Part shown: positions 51,766 to 61,000 of the stretch, one piece after another
Layout: each line of letters starts with the position of its first letter
How positions within the stretch are numbered: position 1 is the stretch's first letter
NCBI GenBank assembly: GCA_963662675.2
Contig: CAXXHP010000006.1
Location: 120,290 to 184,289 of the forward strand
Source of the DNA: G963662675 sp963662675
Lineage (GTDB): Bacteria; Bacteroidota; Bacteroidia; Bacteroidales; Prolixibacteraceae
DNA: 64,000 nt
Direction of reading: 5' to 3'
Made by a program: the position numbers and the translations under genes
The notes under the pieces: generated by a model
The model's database searches: none
Told to the model about the DNA's origin: nothing
What the model saw: the letters and a program-made list of their open reading frames with translations, nothing else

Positions 51766-52305
51766 TTATGTCACTACTGTAGCGTCATTTGTTTCATCTT
51801 TTTCTTGAGGAAAAATATCATCGTCCCAAAAATTTAAAAATGGGAGAACTGTCGGAACCAAGTTTTTCAAAGGCTCATATACACGAGATTCTTTTTTATC
51901 TTCTTGAGGGAGTATAGATATTGTGTTATCTATTTTATCAAAGATTATTAACAAGATACTCAAAATAAGAGCTGTCTTTATTGCACCAAAAAGGAATCCG
52001 GCCAATTGATTAAGCAATCCTAGCGCCAATGCTTTTATTAATTGATCCAACACATTCCCTAGAATATGCACAATAACCACAATCACAAAAAAGGTTATTA
52101 AAAAAGAAATCAGTCCAATAGATTTTGGTTGATAGTCAAAATTGACAATGATATAATTTGCCACGAATTGAGAAAAATGGATTGCCCCCCACACACCAAG
52201 TACCAATGCTAAAAGAGAGGCCAGTTCAACAACAAATCCTTTTCTCAAACCACGAAAAGCAGAAAAGAGTATTATTATACCCAGGACAATATCAATGTAA
52301 TTCAT
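51766..52305 (-). CDS. CvpA-family membrane protein
   Basis: 179 aa from the ATG at 52305 (MNYIDIVLGI, the family's usual start); a longer frame from 52368 adds unrelated residues. Four TM helices and the RGLRKGFVVELASLLAL signature of CvpA. The soluble, acidic C-terminus is variable. CvpA is linked to colicin V production and envelope stress in E. coli; exact role unsettled. Monocistronic, divergent from the GH3-family gene. Confidence 0.87.
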   Translation of the reverse strand: MNYIDIVLGIIILFSAFRGLRKGFVVELASLLALVLGVWGAIHFSQFVANYIIVNFDYQPKSIGLISFLITFFVIVVIVHILGNVLDQLIKALALGLLNQLAGFLFGAIKTALILSILLIIFDKIDNTISILPQEDKKESRVYEPLKNLVPTVLPFLNFWDDDIFPQEKDETNDATVVT

Positions 52306-52470
52306 TTGGTGGGATGTTTTTAATACAAGTAAAAATATAAAATATTCCGAGGTTCCAATCACTTCCATCTAGAGATCCCCTTCTCTATTTCTTTTTTTGT
52401 CTGAATTTATGTCTTAATATACATGAGAAAAAGTTATTTTCGCTGAAGCAGTAATCTTGAAGCTATCGAC

Positions 52471-53988
52471 ATGCCATTCATCAACTCCGTCATCAATTGG
52501 ATCAATTTCAAACGCATTTACGAGATTGATTTATTTAAAAAACATCCATTTGAGACACAACGAGAAATACTTTTCGAACTTTTACATAAAGCAAAAGATA
52601 CCGACTGGGGATTAAAATACAACTTCAAATCTATAACAACCGAGGCTGATTTTAAAAAGCAGTTGCCCATATTACCTTATGAAGATTTTGCTCCCTTCAT
52701 TGATCGAATGATGCAAGGGGGGAAAAATATCACATGGCCCGGTGACATAAAATGGTTCGCCCGTTCATCTGGAACAACAAATGATAAAAGTAAATTCATC
52801 CCCGTCAGCAAACAATCATTGGAAGACGTTCATTTTCGAGGAGTAAAAGACGTGTTTGCCATTTATCTCAAGAATAATCCTGACTCGAAAATTTTGTCAG
52901 GAAAAACACTCACTTTAGGAGGAAGCCATAGCGTAAACAACATTAACAACAATTCGTATTTTGGAGACCTTTCTGCCATTCTGATCGAGAACACACCATT
53001 CTGGTCTGAATTCTACCGCATACCACCTCCTGAAGTTGCTCTAATTGAGGAATTCGAGGAGAAAATGGCAAAAATTATCGAACAATCAACAGATGAAAAT
53101 GTCACATCACTGGCAGGTGTCCCCTCTTGGAATCTGGTACTTCTCAGGCATGTACTCGAGGCCACAGGAAAAAAGAATATCCTTGACGTTTGGCCCAACA
53201 TGGAGGTTTTTATACATGGCGGCATTAAATTTGATCCATATCGGGAGCAGTACAAAGAACTGATCCCCTCCGATTCCATGACTTACATGGAAACGTACAA
53301 TGCCTCAGAAGGCTTCTTTGCGATTCAAGACGATCCGGAAAGTGACGACATGCTCCTCATGCTCGACTATGGTATTTACTACGAGTTTATTCCAATGGAA
53401 AATTTCCATGATGAAAACCCCCAGGCACTTAGTCTTGAAGATGTAGAAATTGGAGAAAACTATGCATTGGTTATCAGCACAAATGGGGGCTTGTGGCGCT
53501 ACCTCATTGGAGATACGGTTAAATTCACCTCAAAAATGCCTTTCAAAATAAAGATTACCGGCAGAACCAAACATTTCATTAATGCGTTTGGAGAAGAATT
53601 AATTGTTGACAACGCTGAAGAAGCGTTAAAAATGGCTTGTTCCAGAACTCAGGCTATTGTGAAAGAATATACTGCGGGGCCTGTTTTTATGCAAGAAGGC
53701 CAAAAAGGATCGCACCAATGGATTATTGAATTTGAGAAAGAGCCAAATGATCTGGAGCACTTTATCTCCGTATTGGACGTCACTATAAAAACGCTAAATT
53801 CGGATTACGAAGCCAAGCGTCATAAAAACCTAACATTAGAGCGACCTAAAATAATAGTTGCAAAAGATGGGTTATTCTATGAATGGATGAAAAAACGGGG
53901 CAAAATCGGAGGACAAAATAAAATCCCAAGACTTGCAAACGACCGGAAATATCTGGACGAATTGCTAGAACTTCAAAAAAGTATATAA
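52471..53988 (+). CDS. GH3-family AMP-forming acyl-amido synthetase
   Basis: 505 aa. ANL-superfamily motifs: KWFARSSGTTNDKSKFIPVS (phosphate loop), METYNASEGFFAIQDD (adenine-binding) and GRTKHFINAFGEELIVDNAE (hinge). GH3 enzymes link acyl substrates (in plants, jasmonate or auxin) to amino acids via acyl-AMP; bacterial GH3 substrates are largely unknown. No pathway genes adjacent that reveal a substrate. Very common in Bacteroidota. Confidence 0.9.
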   Translation: MPFINSVINWINFKRIYEIDLFKKHPFETQREILFELLHKAKDTDWGLKYNFKSITTEADFKKQLPILPYEDFAPFIDRMMQGGKNITWPGDIKWFARSSGTTNDKSKFIPVSKQSLEDVHFRGVKDVFAIYLKNNPDSKILSGKTLTLGGSHSVNNINNNSYFGDLSAILIENTPFWSEFYRIPPPEVALIEEFEEKMAKIIEQSTDENVTSLAGVPSWNLVLLRHVLEATGKKNILDVWPNMEVFIHGGIKFDPYREQYKELIPSDSMTYMETYNASEGFFAIQDDPESDDMLLMLDYGIYYEFIPMENFHDENPQALSLEDVEIGENYALVISTNGGLWRYLIGDTVKFTSKMPFKIKITGRTKHFINAFGEELIVDNAEEALKMACSRTQAIVKEYTAGPVFMQEGQKGSHQWIIEFEKEPNDLEHFISVLDVTIKTLNSDYEAKRHKNLTLERPKIIVAKDGLFYEWMKKRGKIGGQNKIPRLANDRKYLDELLELQKSI

Positions 53989-54054
53989 ATCATAGCCCGA
54001 AACTGTCTTCAATCATTAAATTTGTATTCTATTTTGAATTAAAACTAGCTTGAC

Positions 54055-54669
54055 ATGCACATTGCAGTTGCAGGAAATATTGGCGCCGGAAAGACTACTC
54101 TGACTGAACTTTTGGCTAAGCATTACGGATGGAAACCGCATTATGAAGATGTGGATGAAAATCCTTATCTAAATGATTTTTATGACGACATGCAACGTTG
54201 GTCATTCAATTTGCAAATCTATTTTTTGAACAGTAGGTTTAGTCAGGTTTTAGAAATTCAGCGTTCAGGAAACACTGTTATTCAAGACAGAACAATTTAT
54301 GAAGATGCTGAAATATTTGCTCCCAACTTACACTCAATGGGGTTAATGTCAACTCGTGATTTTAAAAACTACACCAGCCTATTTCAACTTATGAACAAAC
54401 TGGTAAAGTCACCAGATTTGCTAATCTACCTTCGTGCCAGTGTTCCAACTCTTGTTAATCAGATACAACAACGAGGTCGTGAGTACGAAAATTCAATACG
54501 TTTGGATTATCTTAAGCAATTAAATGAGCGTTACGAAGCTTGGATTAACCGATATAGCGACGGCAAATTGCTCATTATTAATGTTGATAAAATCGACATC
54601 ACCAATAATCCAGAGGATCTTAGTGGTGTAATTGACAAGATTGATGCTCAACTACATGGCTTGTTTTAG
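54055..54669 (+). CDS. Deoxynucleoside kinase
   Basis: 204 aa. P-loop GNIGAGKTT at 7-15, EDVDENPYLNDFY in the substrate site, DRTIYEDAEIFA (the DR(S/T) motif) and the LID arginines in QQRGREYENSI. dNK/dGK/dAK family: phosphorylates purine or pyrimidine deoxynucleosides in salvage. Among bacteria this looks like a Bacteroidota deoxyadenosine/deoxyguanosine-type kinase; specificity inferred. A TAAATTTG -7-like box lies at 54017-54024. Its end overlaps the convergent PfkB gene by 4 nt. Confidence 0.9.
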   Translation: MHIAVAGNIGAGKTTLTELLAKHYGWKPHYEDVDENPYLNDFYDDMQRWSFNLQIYFLNSRFSQVLEIQRSGNTVIQDRTIYEDAEIFAPNLHSMGLMSTRDFKNYTSLFQLMNKLVKSPDLLIYLRASVPTLVNQIQQRGREYENSIRLDYLKQLNERYEAWINRYSDGKLLIINVDKIDITNNPEDLSGVIDKIDAQLHGLF

Positions 54670-55664
54670 CCCTGTAGCTTTTGAAGTTCGTTCTGAATAT
54701 AGTCCCAGTCTGAATCGGGAATTTTTGCACCCAACACCTGGATAACACGACTCGCGAGTAACGTGCCTAATTTTGCACAATTCTCAACATTAAGTTTATT
54801 TGCCAATCCATACAAAAATCCGGCAGCATAAACATCTCCTGCCCCAGTTGTGTCAAGACGATTGGCAGGCATTGGATCGACCTTTATAATTCGGGTTCCA
54901 GACTTTACGAGTGAACCTTCTTTCCCAATCTTCACTACTGCAATTTCACACTGATCTGCAATTTGCGCCACAGCATCTTCAGGCTCCAAGCCTGTGTATG
55001 ATTTTGCCTCTTCTTCGTTAGCAAAAACTATATCCACATATTCTTTAATCAAGTGTTTTAGAAAGTCAAGGTTAGCATCCACCACATTAAAACTGGCCAT
55101 ATCTAACGACACTTTCAGTCCCTGCTTTTTTGCCAGCTTTAATAAGCCCTCAATTAATGCATGATTAAATACCAGATATCCTTCAATGTGCAGATAGTCA
55201 TATTCTGAGAAAACATCTTCAGAAAGCTCACCAACAGTTAATTCACCGGCAGCACCCAGATAAGTGCCAAATGTGCGTTCTGAATCTTGAGAAATAAGCG
55301 TTGCTGCCTTACCTGTTGGAATTTCACTGTATAAGAAATGTGGAAATATTCTAAGCTTTTCGAATGCAGTTCTGAAAAACAACCCCATTTTATCATCTCC
55401 AATCTTCCCAATAAAGCCTGTTGAGCCTCCCAACTGAGCAATCGCCCGAACTGTGTTCGCAGCAGAACCACCTGTTTCTATTGATCGTTCCATATTGACA
55501 GTTGAGTCAAGAATTTTTTGTGAAAGTGTTGCATCAACTAATGTCATGCTCCCTTTGGGCAGCTGAAACTGATCGAGTAATTGGTCATCTTTCAACTGAA
55601 CAAGAATATCGACTAAGGCACTTCCAATGCCAACTATTGATTGTTGATTTGCTGTATTTGTCAT
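54666..55664 (-). CDS. PfkB-family sugar/adenosine kinase
   Basis: 332 aa ribokinase fold. First signature region ETGGSAANTVRAIAQLGG followed by GFIGKIGDDKMGLFF; second signature DTTGAGDVYAAGF with the catalytic Asp. It resembles Bacteroidota adenosine-kinase-like PfkB proteins (N-terminal GIGSALVDILVQLKD). Substrate not certain. Next to the deoxynucleoside kinase, so nucleoside salvage is plausible. Confidence 0.88.
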   Translation of the reverse strand: MTNTANQQSIVGIGSALVDILVQLKDDQLLDQFQLPKGSMTLVDATLSQKILDSTVNMERSIETGGSAANTVRAIAQLGGSTGFIGKIGDDKMGLFFRTAFEKLRIFPHFLYSEIPTGKAATLISQDSERTFGTYLGAAGELTVGELSEDVFSEYDYLHIEGYLVFNHALIEGLLKLAKKQGLKVSLDMASFNVVDANLDFLKHLIKEYVDIVFANEEEAKSYTGLEPEDAVAQIADQCEIAVVKIGKEGSLVKSGTRIIKVDPMPANRLDTTGAGDVYAAGFLYGLANKLNVENCAKLGTLLASRVIQVLGAKIPDSDWDYIQNELQKLQG

Positions 55665-55802
55665 TGTATAACTTTTTCTTTTTACGCGGAAGACTTCTAA
55701 CCATTGCGGAATTATTTCTTCGTACGACTCATAACTATCTACTTGTCCTGAATTTTCTCCGAAGAAATTGTAACAATTTTCACCTCACCCGACACTCCTT
55801 AT

Positions 55803-56306
55803 CTAATCTGCAATTCGTTTAAGATTGAGGTACGAATAATCAAACCCATTTTTATCATCGTGAAAATCCTCCTGACTGAAAGCTTTCCAATCCGAATAGT
55901 TAATCTCAGGAAAAAATACATCTGCCTCAAAATCCTGATGCACCAAAGTCAGGTACAGCCTTCCGGCAAGTGGGTAAAACTGACGATAAATCATTCCCCC
56001 GCCAATAATGAAAGCCTCCTTTTCATCTTTTACTTTTTCAATCGCTTCTTCAATTGAAGATACAATTTCGCAACCCTCAAACTTGTCATCAGGCTTATCG
56101 GTAATTATAATGTGCCTTCTGTTGGGCAAAGGCCATTTCGGCAACGAAAGCAAAGTATTACGCCCCATAATAATCGTATGACCCGAAGTAATGTCTTTAA
56201 AATGTTTCAGATCATTAGGCAAGTGAAACAATAGATCATTGTTTTTACCAATGGCAAAGTTCTGGGCAATGGCAACTATTATGGAAATATTTTCGTGAAT
56301 CATCAT
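55803..56306 (-). CDS. folA: Dihydrofolate reductase
   Basis: 167 aa. NADPH-dependent reduction of dihydrofolate. Seen: ISIIVAIAQNFAIGKNNDLLFHLPNDLKHFK (given in parts: AIGKNNDLLFHLPNDLK), the cofactor loop IIMGRNTLLSLP, and FIIGGGMIYRQFYPLA. The substrate-anchoring acidic residue is Asp in PNDL, as expected. Start either of two adjacent ATGs. Thirty nt of spacer and a palindromic repeat separate it from thyA upstream, so the pair may be one unit interrupted by the element. Confidence 0.95.
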   Translation of the reverse strand: MMIHENISIIVAIAQNFAIGKNNDLLFHLPNDLKHFKDITSGHTIIMGRNTLLSLPKWPLPNRRHIIITDKPDDKFEGCEIVSSIEEAIEKVKDEKEAFIIGGGMIYRQFYPLAGRLYLTLVHQDFEADVFFPEINYSDWKAFSQEDFHDDKNGFDYSYLNLKRIAD

Positions 56307-56329
56307 TTATAATCTTTTCATTGATAAAA

Positions 56330-56409
56330 CGTCATTGCGATAAGGCAACTGCCGAAAAAGCAATCTTTCTGTTCAATAGATTACTTTGTCGTTCCTCCTC
56401 GTAATGACG
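56330..56409. repeat. Dispersed palindromic repeat (B2) between thyA and folA
   Basis: Arms CGTCATTGCGA at the left and TCGTAATGACG at the right are near-perfect complements, with inner arms around AAAGCAATCT and AGATTACTTT. The whole folds as an 80-nt hairpin. It shares its arms with the half-copy at 19643-19670. Confidence 0.7.
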
Positions 56410-56427
56410 GAAATAAAATAGTTATAT

Positions 56428-57222
56428 CTATATCGAAACTTTTCCCGGAATGTGTGGGTGAGCTTCATAATCTACTAGTTCAAAATCTTCGTATTTAAAA
56501 TCAAAAATGGACTTTACTTCCGGATTAATTTTCATCTGAGGCAGTTTCTTAGGCTCACGTGTCAGCTGAAGTTTCACCTGCTCCAAATGGTTCTGATAGA
56601 TGTGCACATCCCCTCCTGTCCAAACAAAATCGCCTGGCTTTAATCCGACAACCTGTGCCATCATCATGGTAAGTAATGCATATGAAGCAACATTAAATGG
56701 TACACCTAGAAAAACGTCACAACTTCTTTGATAAAGCTGACATGACAATTTATCATCGGCCACATAAAACTGAAATAGCAAATGACAAGGTGGAAGATTC
56801 ATCTTATCCAGCTCGCCCACATTCCATGCACTCACTAGCAGTCGCCTTGAGTTAGGGTTGTTTATAATGCTATCCACCACCTCAGTAATTTGATCAACAT
56901 GCCCGCCATCTGGCGTAGGCCATGATCGCCATTGATAACCGTAAATATGCCCCAAATCTCCATCTTCATCAGCCCACTCATTCCAAATTCGCACACCATT
57001 ATCAGTCAAATATTTGATATTTGTATCACCAGCCAAAAACCATAATAACTCATGAATTATGGATTTAAGATGAAGTTTTTTTGTAGTCAATACAGGAAAT
57101 CCTTCTTCCAAATTAAAACGCATTTGATGCCCAAACACACTAATAGTACCAGTTCCCGTACGGTCTTTTTTCTCCACACCACTATTCATGACGTGATCCA
57201 ACAAATCAAGGTATTGCTTCAT
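56428..57222 (-). CDS. thyA: Thymidylate synthase
   Basis: 264 aa, the same length as E. coli ThyA. Methylates dUMP with methylene-tetrahydrofolate, giving dTMP and dihydrofolate for FolA. Catalytic Cys146 in LPPCHLLFQFYV; CQLYQRSCDVFLGVPFN is the dUMP-binding region; N-terminal RTGTGTISVFGHQMRFNL is intact. Upstream of folA in the same direction. Confidence 0.97.
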   Translation of the reverse strand: MKQYLDLLDHVMNSGVEKKDRTGTGTISVFGHQMRFNLEEGFPVLTTKKLHLKSIIHELLWFLAGDTNIKYLTDNGVRIWNEWADEDGDLGHIYGYQWRSWPTPDGGHVDQITEVVDSIINNPNSRRLLVSAWNVGELDKMNLPPCHLLFQFYVADDKLSCQLYQRSCDVFLGVPFNVASYALLTMMMAQVVGLKPGDFVWTGGDVHIYQNHLEQVKLQLTREPKKLPQMKINPEVKSIFDFKYEDFELVDYEAHPHIPGKVSI

Positions 57223-57268
57223 GCTAGTCTTTATTCAGGATGTCTAATTCTCAATATATATGAATGCC

Positions 57269-57300
57269 GAAAGTTACTTGTTTTAGCCAGAAAACCCAAG
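57269..57300 (-). promoter_or_regulatory. Possible promoter of thyA
   Basis: On the minus strand CTTG (57297-57300), a 20-nt spacer, TAACTTTC (57269-57276): one mismatch in each box. 47 nt upstream of the ATG. Confidence 0.4.
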
Positions 57301-57917
57301 TAGCTATTCTAAAAGAAAAGTGATATTCCATATGGAATCTTCATTCCTAATTTTAAATAATTATAAGTCAACCATTGAAATCTGATTACTAAAAAATGTT
57401 TCTCGCAAAGAGAACAGACAACCTAACTTAATTTATATGCACACTAATTAAGAAGTCACTGATTCAAAAGCACATTTTGTGTTTCATGATGAAAATTACT
57501 TAACTAAAGCCATTACATGGGTACTTTTTACTCTATATAAATAGTAGCCCTTAGGGTTACCTAATAATGATTCAAGCAATTAACTATTAACTTTTATACT
57601 TAGCCTATTGCATGAATTTAATAGTCTGATGCGATTAAATTTGTTAACTTCAGAAATCAAGGATGAAGATAAAAGTTATTGAGATTTGCTTGTGCGTAAA
57701 ATCTTCGGTTAACAATTTTAGATTAGACCTACTATGGATAATGAACCATGGTAAAAGAGGATTCTTGCCCAAATGATTATTTATAAATCTATTTTTTTAC
57801 AAAAGAGTGATCGAAAAGGAATGAGGGACATTCGATAAGCGATAATTCGTTTTTTGATAAATAGGACGGTTTTTCCACCAAAAGTATGTACTTTTGTAAG
57901 CCGTTTCATGCCGTGTA
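57301..57917. other. Long A/T-rich non-coding stretch before the giant surface-protein gene
   Basis: Part of a 787-nt gap without a credible gene. I see short palindromes (CCCTTAGGG near 57548) and isolated -7-like boxes TAAATTTG (57636-57643) and TACTTTTG (57889-57896) on the plus strand. No tRNA or riboswitch I can recognise. Long leader or regulatory region for the surface gene is the likely role. Confidence 0.4.
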
Positions 57918-57950
57918 TTGGGAAATTATTTTGTAAATTGAATAGCTTTG
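57918..57950 (+). promoter_or_regulatory. Possible promoter of the giant surface-protein gene
   Basis: TTGG (57918-57921), a 21-nt spacer, then TAGCTTTG (57943-57950), 59 nt upstream of the ATG at 58010. The -7 box is a perfect match. Confidence 0.45.
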
Positions 57951-58009
57951 AATGGGTTGTATTAGAGTGATTTAACACAACTCATGGTGGAGAGCTAACC
58001 TTTTATCAT

Positions 58010-61000
58010 ATGAAAAAAAGGAAAGAGAAATCTTTATTAGCAATTGTTGGGGTGTTGTTTTTTTCTTTTTGTGTGAGTGCAGGGGATACTTACAAACTAC
58101 CAAACCCAAAGGCAAATAATCAAATTGCCTTTACTAGCAACGCATTGTATTCAATTGATATTCCTTCCTCCAACAACCTTGCAGGCAATTTAATAAACTC
58201 ATCTAGCGAGCAAGATATTGTATCATCTCCTAAAAATATTTTATTCCCTTCTCAAAACAAATCGGACAAAAAAGCATCCAGACAAACAAGCCCAACAAAC
58301 AGCAGATTATATTCACAATCTGCTGCAACCATTACTGCTGAAGCGACAGGTGGCGACTGGAACAATACTTCGACATGGATTGGCGGCATTATTCCAAACT
58401 CCGCAGATGATGTAATAGTTCCATCGGGAATTACTGTAACAATAAGCAGTCTTTCAGAATGTAATGACATGACCATTGATGGAACATTGGCCATGAGTGG
58501 AACTAATTCATTACAAATTTATGGAGATTGGATCAACGATGGAACCTTTACAGCAAATAGTGGGACAATTGAATTTACAGGAAGTACCAATGCGACAATT
58601 AGTGGAAGCCAACCCTCTGTATTCAGTAATCTGATCATTGATAAAGGAGCGGATCAAAGCACTATTTTAAATGTTTCTTCATCCACTGACATCAACAACC
58701 TTACCCTATCGAACGGGCTATTAAGCGTAACAGACGGAACAACAAGCATTACCTCCGCCTTCTCCATTCCTCAAACTGCAGGCATTGAAGTTGATGGTGC
58801 CACTACAATAATTAATACTGGTGACTTTAGTATTGCAAACGAAGGCCTAATCCGAATAAATAACGGAACAACAAATTTTGGCAATTCATCAGGGAATAGT
58901 ATCCATAATCAAGTAGATGGTGCCTTTATTGTTTCTGGAGGAAACGTAAATATCGCAGGTCGCCTCGAAAACACAGCGGGAGGAACATTAGGCTCTACGG
59001 GAATCCCCTCTGGCATTACGGTCTCTGGTGGAACTATCACTTTGGAAACAATTGGGAATGGACTAAATAACATTGGCACTCTTGATGTTAGCACACAAGG
59101 GGGATTTACCTTCGATGGAGGAACAATTGTCTTCCAAAATGCCAGTAGTGCTGCCAGTGCAATTGACCTTCATGTAGTAGATGGAACTGGCGGAGGAACA
59201 AAAAGCATTACTGGAGGAACATTTCAGTTCGGAAATGCATTTACCCCGACAGTTAACAACTTCATTATAAATAGTGAAGTTTCATTATACAACGTAGAAA
59301 CATTTAACAGCAATGCCGATATCACATTAGCAAGCAACCTGATAATTGACAACCAACTAACGATTAATAGCCAACTATTTCTAGATGGGTTTACCCTTCA
59401 AATACCTACTCCAGGCATTGGAACTTATACCTTTCCTCTCTCGGATGCATCTGGGACACTGATACCCCTTACAATAGACATTAACAGCGGCACATTTGCA
59501 TCTGGAGCTTATCTTGAGATTTCTACGGACAACAGCAAACATCCCAGCAATGCCAATGTTTCAAATTTCCTAAATCGTTATTGGACCATAAACACAAGTG
59601 GTATAACTAGCCCTGATTACGATATTACTGCTAGGTACACGGATACTGACATCAATGGAAATGAAGCAGATATTGCGATGGGAAGTTTTGCGGGCAGCTT
59701 ACCTTGGATAAAGTATGGTGCTGCAAATACAGCCACAAATACAATTACTGCCAGTGGAATAACCGGATTAAGTACTGAATTTACAGGTCTGACACTTGCC
59801 CTTCCGACGGTTACCGGTGCAGACGAAACAATTTGCGAGGGTTCTTCGGTTGCTCTAAGCATCACCGTTACCGGGGACCCTGTTTTAAGTTATGCATGGA
59901 GCCCAGCAACTGGACTAAGTGCTACAAATATCAGTAATCCAACAGCTAACCCAACTACAACAACCATCTACACAATCGAGGTAACCGATGGAAATGGGTT
60001 TACTGCTGATGATCAGCTTACAGTTACGGTCAATCCAACCCCAACTGCCTCCATTTCAGGAACAACCGAAGTATGTCAAGATGAAATAGCTCCAGACATT
60101 ACCTTTACCGGTTTAACCGGGACTGCCCCTTTCACTTTTGCCTATAACATAAATGGAGGGACTGACCTTTTTGTAACAACCACCTCCGGTAGTTCTGTGA
60201 CAGTGAGCGCCCCAACAAACACTCCCGGGATTTTCACCTACAACTTGTTACATGTGATAGATTCCAACGGGTGTGAACAAAACCAGAGTGGTTCAGCAAC
60301 TGTTACAATTTACCCAACTCCAACGGCTGCCATCTCAGGAACAACTGGGGTCTGTCAAGATGAAACAGCTCCAGACATTACCTTTACGGGAGTAACCGGG
60401 ACTGCTCCTTTCACTTTTACCTATAATATAAACGGAGGGACTGACCTTTTTGTAGCAACCACCTCCGGTAGTTCCGTGACAGTAAGCTCCCCAACAAACA
60501 CTCCCGGGATTTTCACTTACAACTTGTTACATGTGATAGATTTCAATGGATGTGAACAAGACCAGAGTGGAATAGCAATTATCACCGTAAACCCAACACC
60601 TACGGTTAATGCCATCTCAAACATTACTTATTGTAATAACGAAACAACAACAGCTATTCCATTAACCGGAAGTCCTTCCGGTGTTACATTCAACATCAGC
60701 GGTGGAGCAGCAATTGGACTTGCCAATGCAACTGGTGTTTCCGAAATCCCTTCGTTTACCACTATTGCTGGAACAAGGACAATCACGGTCACCCCAGTTG
60801 CCAATGGGTGTACTGGTGCCGCAATAACATTTACCATCACGGTTCAATCAACCCCAACAGCTGGGGTAATTGATGATGACCAAACCATTTGCCCCAACAC
60901 CTTGCCCACCACTTTTAACTCAGTTACTAACGGAACAGGGCAAGGCACAATTTCCTACATCTGGGAGTATTCTATTGATGATGGCACAAGTTGGAATACC

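Noticed and set aside
57781..57978. 65-codon minus-strand frame in the long gap
   Set aside because: No domain and it runs across the probable promoter of the giant gene.
57223..58009. Riboswitch upstream of the giant surface-protein gene
   Set aside because: I could not fit any known aptamer core (c-di-GMP, cobalamin, TPP) by eye; only short unrelated palindromes.
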